DNA of 64,000 nucleotides from Limnohabitans sp. Rim8 (GTDB taxonomy: Bacteria; Pseudomonadota; Gammaproteobacteria; Burkholderiales; Burkholderiaceae_C). Made by a program: the position numbers and the translations under genes. Shown one piece after another: positions 53,810-62,654 of this stretch (within the stretch, counting starts at the first letter, position 1; each line of letters begins with the position of its first letter). Location: assembly GCF_945901735.1 (NCBI RefSeq), contig NZ_CAMDLM010000003.1, positions 62,001 to 126,000 of the forward strand, given 5' to 3'. The notes beneath the pieces were generated by a model that saw nothing but the letters and a program-made list of their open reading frames with translations, was not told the origin of the DNA and made no database searches.

Positions 53810-54796
53810 ATGAAAAAACTGTTTGCTTTGACCGCATTGGCCGTTGTTTCGGTGGGGGCGCTGGCCCAAGCCTACCCAGGTACCAAACCTATTTCCATCG
53901 TTGTGCCTTTCACTGCTGGCGGCCCCACAGACCGTGTGGCTCGCGATTTGGCCGAAGCGATGCGCAAACATGTCCCCGGCTCCAATTTTGTGGTCGAAAA
54001 CGCAGCGGGCGCGGGCGGCACGATCGGCGCGAACAAAGTCGCCAAAGCCAACCCCGATGGTCACACTTTGCTGTTGCACCACATTGGCATGGCCGCCATC
54101 CCCGCTTTATACCGTAAGCTTGCTTACAAACCGCTGGACGACTTCGAATACTTGGGCATGGTCAACGACGTGCCCATGACCTTGATCGGCAAACCCCAGT
54201 TGCCTGCCAACACTTATCGCGACTTCGAAAACTACATCCGCGCCAACTCCGGCAAACTCAATATTGCCCACGCGGGTTTGGGTTCGGCCTCGCATCTGTG
54301 CGGGCTGCTCTGGCAATCCACATTGCAGACCAAAGACGCGATGACTACGATTCCGTTTGGCGGTACTGCGCCGGCCATGACCGCCCTGATCGGTGGCCAG
54401 GTTGATGTGATGTGTGACCAAACCACCAACACCACTCAGCAAATCGAGTCGGGTCGTGTCAAGGCCTTTGCCGTAACCACCGCCAAGCCCTTGAGCACTC
54501 ACCCCGTGCTCAAACACTACCCCAGCTTGCAAGAGATGGGCCTCAAAGGCTTCAACTTGACCATCTGGCACGGTTTGTATGCCCCCAAAGGAACACCCGA
54601 AGCCATCACCAAAACCTTGAACGAGGCTTTGCAGAAAGCGCTGAAGGACCCCGAGTTCATCAAAAAGAACGAAGGCTTGGGTGCCCTAGTGGTGACCGAC
54701 AACAGAACCAATCCTGCTGAGCACAAGAAATTTGTGACCGCTGAAATGGTCAAGATCAAAGCCGCTGTGGACGCCGCTGGCAAATACGCCGACTGA
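53810..54796 (+). CDS. Bug-family tripartite tricarboxylate transporter receptor
   Basis: A periplasmic binding protein of 328 residues (TctC/Bug family), expected to bind a carboxylate and deliver it to a TctAB-type permease. The signal peptide is MKKLFALTALAVVSVGALAQA. Family motifs are YPGTKPISIVVPFTAGGPTDRVAR, FVVENAAGAGGTIGANKVAKANPDG and LGVLAP-like LYAPKGTPEAITKTLNEA. A TACAAT box (53780-53785) lies 25 bp upstream, so it is probably transcribed independently of the liv operon. Orphan Bug genes without neighbouring permeases are typical of Burkholderiales. Confidence 0.93.
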   Translation: MKKLFALTALAVVSVGALAQAYPGTKPISIVVPFTAGGPTDRVARDLAEAMRKHVPGSNFVVENAAGAGGTIGANKVAKANPDGHTLLLHHIGMAAIPALYRKLAYKPLDDFEYLGMVNDVPMTLIGKPQLPANTYRDFENYIRANSGKLNIAHAGLGSASHLCGLLWQSTLQTKDAMTTIPFGGTAPAMTALIGGQVDVMCDQTTNTTQQIESGRVKAFAVTTAKPLSTHPVLKHYPSLQEMGLKGFNLTIWHGLYAPKGTPEAITKTLNEALQKALKDPEFIKKNEGLGALVVTDNRTNPAEHKKFVTAEMVKIKAAVDAAGKYAD

Positions 54797-54816
54797 TCGC
54801 CCCTTGGCTCACCCCC

Positions 54817-54842
54817 AAAAGCCCGACTTGGTCGGGCTTTTT
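54817..54842. terminator. Terminator after the Bug gene, facing exbD
   Basis: AAAAGCCCGAC-TTG-GTCGGGCTTTTT is a strong stem with T5 on the plus strand and T4 on the minus strand, so it can end both the Bug transcript and the tonB-exb transcript. Confidence 0.9.
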
Positions 54843-54958
54843 GCTGGGCGCTTCGCGAAGTGATGGTGGTTGGACCGTCAGGTCTCGACCTGAGTGAAAG
54901 CCGGTCTTTGCAGGTTGGTGCATTCAGGTCCGATGCGCCGTTCGCACAACACAGCCGT

Positions 54959-55411
54959 TCAGTTGACGAACTTTTCTGTCCCCAGAATCCCCAGTTTCTT
55001 CAAACCCTGCCGTTGGGCCCCAGCCAGCACGGCGGCGGCGGCTTCGTACTTGGCCTGAGGGTGCGAGCGGATGTGCAGCTCGGGCTGGGGTTGCAGCAAA
55101 GCGGCCTGGGCCAGTTGCGCCTGCAAAGCCACCCGATCCGCCAAGGCTTGGCCATTCCAAGAGATGACCGAGCTGGCATCGATGTCGATGCGCACAATTT
55201 GCGGTGGCTTGGGCGGCGGCGCGGTGCTGACCACGGGCATGTCCAGGTTGACCGCGTGCAATTGCGCAGGGATGGTGATGATCAGCATGATCAACAGCAC
55301 CAGCATCACGTCGATCAGCGGCGTGGTGTTGATGTCCATCATCAGCTCGTCTTCTTCGGGGGGACTCAAGCTGGGGGTCTGGTGGCTTTGAAAGCCCGTG
55401 ATCGGTTTCAT
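54959..55411 (-). CDS. exbD: ExbD/TolR-family protein (first copy)
   Basis: A 150-residue inner-membrane protein of the proton-driven TonB motor. The single TM helix contains the essential Asp (INTTPLIDVMLVLLIMLIITIPAQL, about residues 27-52). The periplasmic domain ends QGLKKLGILGTEKFVN. The cytoplasmic N-terminus is longer than in the second copy. It is the last gene of tonB-exbB-exbD-exbD, 1 bp after the upstream exbD. Confidence 0.92.
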   Translation of the reverse strand: MKPITGFQSHQTPSLSPPEEDELMMDINTTPLIDVMLVLLIMLIITIPAQLHAVNLDMPVVSTAPPPKPPQIVRIDIDASSVISWNGQALADRVALQAQLAQAALLQPQPELHIRSHPQAKYEAAAAVLAGAQRQGLKKLGILGTEKFVN

Positions 55412-55412
55412 G

Positions 55413-55829
55413 TCAGTTCCCCGGGTCGGTGATGAAGCCGACTTTGGCGATGCCCGCGCGCTGCACGGCGTTCATCACCTGCCCGACGGCGGCAAAGTCG
55501 CTTTGCGCGTCGCCGCGAATGTGCACTTCAGGCTGGGGTTGAATGACCGCGAACTTTTTCAGCCGCTCACGCAAGTCCGCCGCGTTTTTCATCGGGGTGT
55601 CGTACAAAAAAATCTGCCCGGTTTTGTTCACCGAGATGATCAGGTTCTCAGGCAAAGCTTGACGGGGCACGTTTTTCTCTTGTGGCAGCTTGACCTGGAT
55701 CGAGGTGGTCACCACCGGGATCGTGATCAAGAAAATGATCAGCAGCACCAGCATCACGTCCACCAGTGGCGTGGTGTTGATGGTGCTCATGATGTCGTCT
55801 TCCGACTCGGTGCCGATGTGCATGGCCAT
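55413..55829 (-). CDS. exbD: ExbD/TolR-family protein (second copy)
   Basis: A 138-residue ExbD paralogue with STINTTPLVDVMLVLLIIFLITIP (essential Asp) and the periplasmic domain KVGFITDPGN. It differs clearly from the neighbouring exbD, so the pair is an old duplication, possibly giving a heteromeric motor. It follows exbB by 24 bp; an alternative ATG is at 55823. Confidence 0.92.
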   Translation of the reverse strand: MAMHIGTESEDDIMSTINTTPLVDVMLVLLIIFLITIPVVTTSIQVKLPQEKNVPRQALPENLIISVNKTGQIFLYDTPMKNAADLRERLKKFAVIQPQPEVHIRGDAQSDFAAVGQVMNAVQRAGIAKVGFITDPGN

Positions 55830-55853
55830 GGCGCAGTCTCCGGTGTGGGGGCG

Positions 55854-56714
55854 TTATTTCTTGACCGAAGACAACAGCACGGCGTGCAGGTCCGCCGCAA
55901 AAGCGTTGACTTCCTCCATCACCGCCTTGTTGCGGCGCACCAGCCAGTTGTAGCCCAACACTGCAGGCACAGCCACAGCCAAGCCGATGGCAGTCATGAT
56001 CAGTGCTTCGCCCACGGGGCTAGCCACTTTGTCGATGCTGGCCTGGCCAGAGATGCCGATTTTGACCAGCGCGTGGTAGATGCCCCACACGGTGCCGAAC
56101 AGGCCCACAAAGGGCGCGGTGGAGCCCACCGTGGCCAGCACCGCCAGGCTGTCTTGCAAGCGGCTTTGCACCGTCCCCAGGGCGCGCTGCAGGCTCATGC
56201 TGACCCAGGTGTTGAAGTCCACGTTGCTGAGCAAGCCCTCGTGTCGGTGGGCACTCTCCAGCCCTTTTTCGGTGATGAACCGGTAGGGGCTGGCAGGGTC
56301 AAGCCCGTCCACGGCCTGGCGCAGGCTGGCCGCTGCCCAGAAGTCACCCTGTGCGGCTTTGCCGTGTTGGCGCATGCGCGATTGTTCGGCGAACTTGGTG
56401 AAGATGACGTACCAGCTGCCCACGCTCATGAGCACCAAAATCAGCAACGTGATCTTGGCCACGGCATCGCCCTGCGCCCACAGCGCGCCCAGGCCATAGG
56501 GGTTGTCGAGGGCCTCGCTGCTTGGGGCCGTGGAATTGGCGCCAGTTGAGGCTGCGCTGGCCGGGGCACCCAGGGTGGCCGTGGCGGCTGGCGTTGCGGT
56601 CGCAGCGGTTGCAGCTTTGGCCGCCGCCGTGGGGGTGTTGGCCCAAGCCGCGCCGCACAGCAAGGCGGCAGACAGGCTCAGGCTGGCCAGGATGGGTTGA
56701 ATGGGGGTGCGCAT
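55854..56714 (-). CDS. exbB: ExbB/TolQ-family proton channel
   Basis: A 286-residue inner-membrane protein forming the pentameric core of the TonB motor. A cleavable-looking N-terminus (ILASLSLSAALLCGAAWA) and an Ala/Thr-rich linker precede the first TM (ITLLILVLMSVGSWYVIF). TM2/TM3 include LAVLATVGSTAPFVGLFGTVWGIYHAL and ALIMTAIGLAVAVPAVLGYNWLVRR. ATG 56714 is chosen with AGGAG upstream; the upstream ORF extension is shadow. The low-complexity periplasmic extension is typical of beta-proteobacterial ExbB. Confidence 0.93.
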   Translation of the reverse strand: MRTPIQPILASLSLSAALLCGAAWANTPTAAAKAATAATATPAATATLGAPASAASTGANSTAPSSEALDNPYGLGALWAQGDAVAKITLLILVLMSVGSWYVIFTKFAEQSRMRQHGKAAQGDFWAAASLRQAVDGLDPASPYRFITEKGLESAHRHEGLLSNVDFNTWVSMSLQRALGTVQSRLQDSLAVLATVGSTAPFVGLFGTVWGIYHALVKIGISGQASIDKVASPVGEALIMTAIGLAVAVPAVLGYNWLVRRNKAVMEEVNAFAADLHAVLLSSVKK

Positions 56715-56773
56715 CGGTGGAGACTCCTTGAATCGAGGCAGTGTGGGCTTGTTCGTGGGTGTGCGGGCGCGGC

Positions 56774-57511
56774 TCATTCCAGCCGCCAGGTGTATTTCAT
56801 GCTGGCCCAGGCTTGCTCAGGGCGGCCGTCCACGGTGGCAGGCTGAAAGCGGCATTTGGACAAACCCGCACGGGCGGCTTCGTCGAGGCGTTTGAAGCCC
56901 GAGCTTTTTTCGATCTCGGACTGGATCACTTTGCCATCCACCCCGACCAAAAAGCGCAGGCTCACGGTGCCTTCTTCTTCCATGCGCCGCGAGGCACTGG
57001 GGTAGTCGGGCTTGTCGCACTGGGCCGCGCTGACGCTGGCAGGGGTGCGCGTGGGCGGCGCGGCGCGCGCCGGGGCCGCAGGCGCAGCCGCTGTGGCAGG
57101 TGCAGGTGTGGGTGCGGGTTGCGGGTTGCTGTTGGCCACGGCCGTGATGGCCTGTTTGGGCGTAGTGCTGGGCGCGACCGCCACTTCGACCGGTGGCACC
57201 TGGGCCGGTGGCATGGGACTGGGGGCGAACACTGCAGGCGGTGACGCGGGTGCCACCGGTGGCGGCGCTTGTGGTTGGGGCGGCGGTGGCAGCGGCGCAG
57301 GGGGTGGATCAATTTTGGGCGGTGGGGGCGGTGGGGGCGGTGGGGTTTCCTGCAGCAAAATGGCTTGGACCACCTGGGGCAATTGGCGGCCGATGTCGCG
57401 GGCGAGGCCAGCTTGGATGGCCCAAAATGCCAGCAAATGCAGCAACACGACCACGCCCAAACCCCATGGCTTTCGCCTGGAGCGGGTTTGCAAATAGGTG
57501 GAGCCCGTCAT
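56774..57511 (-). CDS. tonB: TonB energy transducer
   Basis: A 245-residue energy transducer that links the ExbBD motor to outer-membrane receptors. The N-terminal anchor is LGVVVLLHLLAFWAIQAG, followed by a long Pro-rich spacer with a run of nine Pro, then an Ala/Pro region. The C-terminal TonB domain (about residues 165-245) has DYPSASRRMEEEGTVSLRFLVGVDGKVIQSEIEKSSGFKRLDEAA. The ORF-track start is TTG; ATG 57511 is the first ATG. It heads the tonB-exbB-exbD-exbD operon. Confidence 0.92.
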   Translation of the reverse strand: MTGSTYLQTRSRRKPWGLGVVVLLHLLAFWAIQAGLARDIGRQLPQVVQAILLQETPPPPPPPPPKIDPPPAPLPPPPQPQAPPPVAPASPPAVFAPSPMPPAQVPPVEVAVAPSTTPKQAITAVANSNPQPAPTPAPATAAAPAAPARAAPPTRTPASVSAAQCDKPDYPSASRRMEEEGTVSLRFLVGVDGKVIQSEIEKSSGFKRLDEAARAGLSKCRFQPATVDGRPEQAWASMKYTWRLE

Positions 57512-57637
57512 GCTGGAATGGGTGCTGGAAGTGCTTTGAGGGGAATGCGTCAAGTGGCGTATTTTGCGGGATAAGGGCGGGGCAGTTGGCGGGCTGGGGC
57601 AAATGACCGGCAGGTGTCCAGTTTCAGGGCCGCCTGC

Positions 57638-57841
57638 TCAGGGGCGGATGAGAAAGGCCTGTCGGCGCTCCTGCGGGCCGGCGCCGTCCAGTTGCATGGT
57701 CCAGACGCCGTGCAGTTGCTCGGGCTGGACATCTGCGGTGGCAGGGCAAGTGGGTGGCAAGGTGGTGCAGCCTGGCAGCGCCAAGAGCGCGATCAGGGCA
57801 CCCCAGCACGCCATGCGACAGCCAGAGTGGGGTGCGCTCAT
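57638..57841 (-). CDS. Short lipoprotein overlapping the helicase stop
   Basis: A 67-residue predicted lipoprotein with signal peptide MACWGALIALLALPGC (lipobox LPGC) and a short mature part (TTLPPTCPATADVQPEQLHGVWTMQLDG ...). The start ATG overlaps the helicase stop as ATGA, which supports translational coupling. The longer ORF in the track is a frame inside the helicase. The mature part ends abruptly after a W-x-L-x-G-like strand, so it may be the 5' remnant of a longer lipoprotein gene, although no in-frame or frame-shifted continuation is visible. Confidence 0.55.
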   Translation of the reverse strand: MSAPHSGCRMACWGALIALLALPGCTTLPPTCPATADVQPEQLHGVWTMQLDGAGPQERRQAFLIRP

Positions 57842-59931
57842 CTTTTGGCCTGCGCTGCCGCTGAGACGGATGCGGCCGCCCGCTGCGCAAATTCGGCCCG
57901 CAGCGCCTTGAGCTTTTCGCGCGGGTCTTCTTTGGTGGTGTTTTCGTCCAGCCGCATTTCGGCAATGAAGCGGCTGGGCAGGGCGGCCACGGTTTCTCGG
58001 CCTTTTTTGCGGCGGCGGGTCCAGCTCACGGACAGGCTGCGCTGGGCGCGGGTGATGCCCACGTACATCAGGCGGCGCTCTTCTTGCAAGCGCAACAAAA
58101 TGCCCTCCTGGCTGGCCCCTTCGGTGGTGTCGTCGCCCAGCTTGAAAGGCAGCAAGCCTTCGTTCACCCCCACCAGCGTGACATGCGGCCACTCCAAACC
58201 CTTGGAGGCGTGCAAGGTCGACAACGTGACCACGTTTTGGTCTTTTTCGCGCTCGCCCAGGGTCGAGATGAGGGAGATGGTTTGTGCCACATCGAGCAGG
58301 TTTTTGGTCTCAGCCGCCTCGGCCCCTGTTTGAGCCCCTGTGGCGTCTTCGATCTCGCCGCCGCAGCGCCCCGCCATCCAGTCGCAAAACTCCAGCACGT
58401 TGGTCCAGCGGGCGCTGGCTACTTTTTCGTTGTCTTCGCCGTCGTACAGGTACGATTCGTAACCGATCTCTTTCAGCCAATCCAACAAGAACGCGAGGGC
58501 ATCGGTTTTGCCCAAAGTCAGCCGGGCGCGGTGTTCCAGGTCGTTGATGTAGCGGCCAAATTCATGCAGTCCCGCCACTGATCGTGCATTGACTGCGCTG
58601 GGCAAGCTGCCCGCAAACAGCGATTCGAACAGACTGAGCTTGTACTGGGTGGCAAAGGTGCCCAGCTGGTCCAGCGTCTGGTGGCCAATGCCGCGCTTGG
58701 GGCTGGTGATGGCGCGCAAAAACGCCGGGTCGTCGTCGTTGTTGATCCACAGGCGAAACCAGGCGCACAAGTCCTTGATCTCGGCCTTGTCAAAAAAGCT
58801 CTGCCCGCCCGACACCTTGTAGGGCATGTTGGCGCGGCGCAGTGCTTGTTCAAACGGCCGGGCCATGTGGTTGGCCCGGTACAAGATGGCGAAGTCCTTG
58901 AACTCGCGGTGTTTGGATTCAAGCGAGTGGCCGCTGCGGATCGACTGGATGCGGGCAATCGCCCGGTCGGCCTCGTGCTCTTCGTTCACCGCATCGACCA
59001 CGCGCACGGGTTCGCCCTCGCCCAATTCAGAGAACAGGGTTTTGGGGTAGAGCTTGGGGTTGGACTCTATGACGTGGTTGGCCGCCCTCAAAATCGCGCT
59101 GGTGGAGCGGTAGTTTTGCTCAAGCTTGATGACTTTGAGCCGCGGGAAATCCAGCGGCAAGCGCTTGAGGTTGTCCAGCGTCGCGCCGCGCCAGCCGTAG
59201 ATCGACTGGTCGTCGTCGCCCACCGCCGTGAAACGCGCCCGCTCGCCCACCAGGTGTTTTAACACCTCGTACTGGGTGGCGTTGGTGTCTTGGTATTCGT
59301 CCACCAGCACATGGCCCATCTTGGCCTGCCAGCGCTCGCGCACCTCAGGAAACTCGGCCAGCAGCTTCAGGGGCAAGCCGATCAGGTCGTCGAAGTCCAC
59401 ACTTTGGTAAGCCGTCAAGCGTTCTTGGTACAGCGCCATGATGCGGGCGATCACCCGGGCGTTGTCGTCAGGCGCTTGCGCTGCAGCCTGCTCGGCGTTC
59501 AGCCCCATGTTTTTCCACAGGCTGATGGTCCATTGCCACTGGCGGGCGGTGGCCGCGTCGGTGGTGCCGCCGCAATCCTTCAAGATGCTGGTCACGTCGT
59601 CGGCGTCCATGATGCTGAACTGGGGTTTCAGGCCCAGCACCGCGCCGTCTTCGCGCATGATGCGAACGCCCAAAGCATGGAAGGTACAAATCAGCACATC
59701 CTTGGCGGCGCGGCCAATCAGCTGCTTGGCCCGCTCGCGCATCTCGGCGGCGGCTTTGTTGGTGAAGGTGATGGCGGCGATGCGCTTGGGCTCGAGCCCG
59801 GCTTCGATCAAGCGCCCGATCTTGTGCGTGATCACCCGCGTTTTGCCCGAACCCGCCCCGGCCAACACCAGGCAGGGGCCGGAGACAAAGTTCACGGCTT
59901 CGAGTTGGGCGTTGTTGAGTCCGGCTGACAT
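57838..59931 (-). CDS. rep: UvrD/Rep-family ATP-dependent DNA helicase
   Basis: A 697-residue superfamily 1A 3'-5' helicase. Motif I is LVLAGAGSGKTRVI, Ia ITFTNKAAAEMRERA, II LVDEYQDTN, III VGDDDQSIYGWRGA, IV LEQNYRSTSAILRAAN, V STLHASKGLEWPHV and VI EERRLMYVGITRAQ. The length and the DDDQSIY and LFSELGEGEPV segments are closer to Rep (673 aa in E. coli) than to UvrD (720), but UvrD function in excision repair is not excluded. Start ATG 59931 lies at the edge of a 405-bp non-coding gap. A short lipoprotein gene overlaps the stop. Confidence 0.9.
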   Translation of the reverse strand: MSAGLNNAQLEAVNFVSGPCLVLAGAGSGKTRVITHKIGRLIEAGLEPKRIAAITFTNKAAAEMRERAKQLIGRAAKDVLICTFHALGVRIMREDGAVLGLKPQFSIMDADDVTSILKDCGGTTDAATARQWQWTISLWKNMGLNAEQAAAQAPDDNARVIARIMALYQERLTAYQSVDFDDLIGLPLKLLAEFPEVRERWQAKMGHVLVDEYQDTNATQYEVLKHLVGERARFTAVGDDDQSIYGWRGATLDNLKRLPLDFPRLKVIKLEQNYRSTSAILRAANHVIESNPKLYPKTLFSELGEGEPVRVVDAVNEEHEADRAIARIQSIRSGHSLESKHREFKDFAILYRANHMARPFEQALRRANMPYKVSGGQSFFDKAEIKDLCAWFRLWINNDDDPAFLRAITSPKRGIGHQTLDQLGTFATQYKLSLFESLFAGSLPSAVNARSVAGLHEFGRYINDLEHRARLTLGKTDALAFLLDWLKEIGYESYLYDGEDNEKVASARWTNVLEFCDWMAGRCGGEIEDATGAQTGAEAAETKNLLDVAQTISLISTLGEREKDQNVVTLSTLHASKGLEWPHVTLVGVNEGLLPFKLGDDTTEGASQEGILLRLQEERRLMYVGITRAQRSLSVSWTRRRKKGRETVAALPSRFIAEMRLDENTTKEDPREKLKALRAEFAQRAAASVSAAAQAKR

Positions 59932-60336
59932 GTAGTAATTGGCATCAATAATTGGGTGGGGATGCCTAGTAGGTTCGAACTGCTCTTTAAAACGGTGGAA
60001 AACTCAGTTTTATACTGTGGGGTGCTGTTCAGCCAAGTCGGCTTTAGGAATCTTTGCAAAGGCGGCGTCTGTGGGTGCAAAAATGTAATGGTGCCTTTGG
60101 CTTTGAGTGTATCAATCAATGTCTTGTGGTTAGAAAATTTGAAACGTCAGTTTGTACTGCCAAACGGTTTCCCTAGGCCACATCCAGCCGCAATTGAACA
60201 CATCACAGCCATCCTCAGATGAATGCCGTCTGCCTAGGCAGGGGCATTGGTCTTCGCAAGCGCTTGTTTTCTGTGTTTGAAACAAAATAGTTTTTAGTTT
60301 TCAGACAACAAATACCAAAACGATGGGTTTTCGCCG
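59932..60336. other. Non-coding gap between the helicase and crtI genes
   Basis: A 405-bp AT-richer region. An ORF of 88 codons on the plus strand (59956-60222) has no recognisable family and irregular codon use, so it is treated as chance. The region holds a short inverted repeat AAAACT-C-AGTTTT (59999-60011), a TATACT box beside it, a larger hairpin at 60223-60247 and T/A-rich sequence just before crtI. It probably contains the promoters of both divergent units. Confidence 0.5.
60223..60247. repeat. Nested palindrome upstream of crtI
   Basis: ATGCC-GT-CTGCCTAGGCAG-G-GGCAT: a perfect 12-bp palindrome (CTGCCTAGGCAG) is enclosed by a second 5-bp inverted repeat (ATGCC/GGCAT). It lies 90 bp before the crtI start, a plausible operator position. 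Confidence 0.5.
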
Positions 60337-61875
60337 ATGAACGCCAGCACTTCTGAGCAGCTCCAACAAAAAACAGCTTCACAAGCCCCTGTTGCCCTGG
60401 TCATTGGCAGCGGTTTTGGTGGGTTGGCAGCCGCCATTCGCCTGTCCGCCAAAGGTTATCGGGTGCATGTGCTCGAGAAATTGAATGCGCCAGGAGGACG
60501 GGCTCGCGTGATCCATGTCGACGGTTACACCTTTGACGCTGGCCCAACGATCGTCACCGTCCCCTTTTTGCTTGAAGAGCTTTGGGACTTGGCTGGACGC
60601 CAATTGGCCGATGATGTTGAGCTGCGTTTGCTGGACCCTTTTTACCGAATCCGTTTTGACGACGGCGACCATTTCGATTACAGCGGAGACCCCGAGCGAA
60701 TGCTCAAAGAGGTTCTGCGCATCGACCCCAACGCCGGACCTGGCTACGCCGCTTTCATGGCGGAGGCGGACCTTTGTTATGAGTTGGGCTTTGAAGCTTT
60801 AGGCTGCGAAGCATTTGTCCGCATGGGCGATCTGTTCAAGGCAATTCCCTCAATGATCCGAATGAAGGGCTGGCGAAGTTTGCACACGATGGTCGCCACA
60901 CACTTCAAACACCCCAAGTTGCGCCAAGCCATGAGCCTGCAGGCGCTTTTGATTGGTGGCAATCCGTTTTCTGTGACCTGCGTGTTCTCACTCATCAATG
61001 CGCTGGAGCGGCGCTTTGGCGTGCACTGGGCCATGGGCGGCACCGGGGCTTTGGTCAATGGCCTGGTGGATGTGATCGAAGGCATGGGCGGCAGTCTGCG
61101 CACTGGGGCTGAAGTTCGCCGCATCGAAGTCAAAGATGGGCGCGCTTGTGGCGTGACCTTGGCCACTGGCGAAACCATTCCTTCCGATATTGTGGTCTGC
61201 AATGCCGACACGGCTTGGACGTACAAGAATCTCATTGACCCGAAAGACCGAAAGGTATGGACCGACAGCAAGATCAAAAACGGCAAGTATTCTATGGGTC
61301 TTTTTGTTTGGTACTTTGGCACCAACAAGCGCTTTGATGACGTGCCGCACCACATGATGCTGCTGGGCCCGCGCTACGAAGCGCTGCTGAAAGACATCTT
61401 CAAAAAACACCATCTGGCCGAAGATTTCAGCCTTTACCTGCATCGACCCACAGCCACTGATGCGGGCATGGCGCCTGAGGGCTGCGATACCTTTTATGTG
61501 CTGGCACCCGTGCCGAACCTGCAAAGCGGTACCGACTGGGCGGCTCATGCGGAGCCTTACCGTGCCGCCATTGCCAAAGCGCTTGAAGAGACGGTTCTGC
61601 CTAACTTGAGCGAACACCTGACGGTATCGTTCATGACCACTCCGCAAGACTTTCAAGACAATCTGTTGTCTTATCAAGGTGCTGCCTTTGGGCTGGAACC
61701 GCTTTTGTTGCAAAGCGCATGGTTCAGGCCGCACAACCTGAGCGAAGACATCGAAAACCTGTTCATGGTGGGTGCCAGCACCCACCCAGGTGCAGGCATA
61801 CCCGGTGTGCTGATGTCGGCTAAAGCGCTGGACACTGTGCTGCCTGACCCGGCTACTTTGAAGCGTTCGCAGTGA
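60337..61875 (+). CDS. crtI: CrtI-family phytoene desaturase-like FAD oxidoreductase
   Basis: A 512-residue FAD-dependent carotenoid-type desaturase. The N-terminal dinucleotide motif is VIGSGFGGLAAAIRLSAKGYRVHVLEK, with PGGRARVIHVDGYTFDAGPTIVT. Mid-protein segments GGNPFSVTCVFSLINALERRFGVHWAMGG and the C-terminal FMVGASTHPGAGIPGVLMSAK are CrtI signatures. CrtI turns phytoene into lycopene or neurosporene. No crtB or other carotenoid gene is in the window. The stop overlaps the next gene by one base, so it is co-translated with an ABC-2 exporter. A non-phytoene polyisoprenoid substrate is possible. Confidence 0.85.
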   Translation: MNASTSEQLQQKTASQAPVALVIGSGFGGLAAAIRLSAKGYRVHVLEKLNAPGGRARVIHVDGYTFDAGPTIVTVPFLLEELWDLAGRQLADDVELRLLDPFYRIRFDDGDHFDYSGDPERMLKEVLRIDPNAGPGYAAFMAEADLCYELGFEALGCEAFVRMGDLFKAIPSMIRMKGWRSLHTMVATHFKHPKLRQAMSLQALLIGGNPFSVTCVFSLINALERRFGVHWAMGGTGALVNGLVDVIEGMGGSLRTGAEVRRIEVKDGRACGVTLATGETIPSDIVVCNADTAWTYKNLIDPKDRKVWTDSKIKNGKYSMGLFVWYFGTNKRFDDVPHHMMLLGPRYEALLKDIFKKHHLAEDFSLYLHRPTATDAGMAPEGCDTFYVLAPVPNLQSGTDWAAHAEPYRAAIAKALEETVLPNLSEHLTVSFMTTPQDFQDNLLSYQGAAFGLEPLLLQSAWFRPHNLSEDIENLFMVGASTHPGAGIPGVLMSAKALDTVLPDPATLKRSQ

Positions 61876-62654
61876 TGCACAGCAGCCAACTTCTGTGGAC
61901 TCAAACCATGGCCGTTGCCCATCGGTTGTTGCTTGAGCAATGGCGCCAGAAACGAGGCTTGATTTTTTGGGCTGTTTTTCCGTCAACGATGATGCTGCTG
62001 TTCGGATTGGTTTATGCACACAACGACAGCATGCGCGCCGGCCTGGATGCCGCTGCGGCTGGCATTTTGGTGGGTGCTGCGCTTTTTTTCAGCTGTCTGG
62101 GCGGCACCGTCGCGGTGATCGCTGCTGAACGTGAACGGGGCACTCTGCCCCGACTGCTCACGACCCCACTTCACCCCGCAGCGTATTTCCTGGGTGTTGT
62201 CATTGCACAGTTGTTGTTGGCTTTGATGCAAGTGGTCATGCTCTACAGCATCGCCCTGTCCATTGGGGTCCAATACCATGGCAGTCTTTTCTTGGGCGGT
62301 TTGATTTTGCTGCTCTCCGTGTTCTCCTATGTGGGTATGGGATTTTTTCTGGGCGCACGGTTTGCACGGCGCAGCGAAGAAGTGGTGGTGGCCTTGTCGG
62401 CGATTGGGGTGCCTTTGTTGGTGTTGGGTGGCACCTTTTTCCCACTAGAAATCATGCCCCAAGGCATGCAAGCCTTTGCACAAATCAACCCCATGTTGCA
62501 CATGAACCAGGCCTTCAAAGGTGTCGCCGCTTATGGCATGGGCTGGAATGAACTGCGCTTTGAATTGAGCTTTCTGCTTGTTTTTTGCGGGCTCTCGCTG
62601 GCTTTAGGCATTCAGTCCTATCGGCACTTGCTGCATGTGGACAAATCCCAATGA
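61875..62654 (+). CDS. ABC-2 type transporter permease
   Basis: A 259-residue membrane protein with six hydrophobic segments. The N-terminal amphipathic stretch (LLLEQWRQKRGLIFWAVFPSTMMLLFGLVY), RGTLPRLLTTPLHPAAYFLGVV and ALSAIGVPLLVLGGTFFPLEIMPQGMQ are typical of ABC-2 exporters (DrrB/NodJ superfamily). ATG 61875 shares one base with the crtI stop; GTG 61872 is an alternative. The ATPase partner overlaps the 3' end by 4 bp. The cargo is unknown; the operon suggests a lipid or isoprenoid-linked product (inference). Confidence 0.85.
   Translation: MHSSQLLWTQTMAVAHRLLLEQWRQKRGLIFWAVFPSTMMLLFGLVYAHNDSMRAGLDAAAAGILVGAALFFSCLGGTVAVIAAERERGTLPRLLTTPLHPAAYFLGVVIAQLLLALMQVVMLYSIALSIGVQYHGSLFLGGLILLLSVFSYVGMGFFLGARFARRSEEVVVALSAIGVPLLVLGGTFFPLEIMPQGMQAFAQINPMLHMNQAFKGVAAYGMGWNELRFELSFLLVFCGLSLALGIQSYRHLLHVDKSQ

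Noticed and set aside
59965-59990. GGTTCGAAC motif resembling a tRNA T-arm
   Set aside because: The stem pairs only with a 6-nt loop register, and there are no anticodon arm, D arm or acceptor stem around it.
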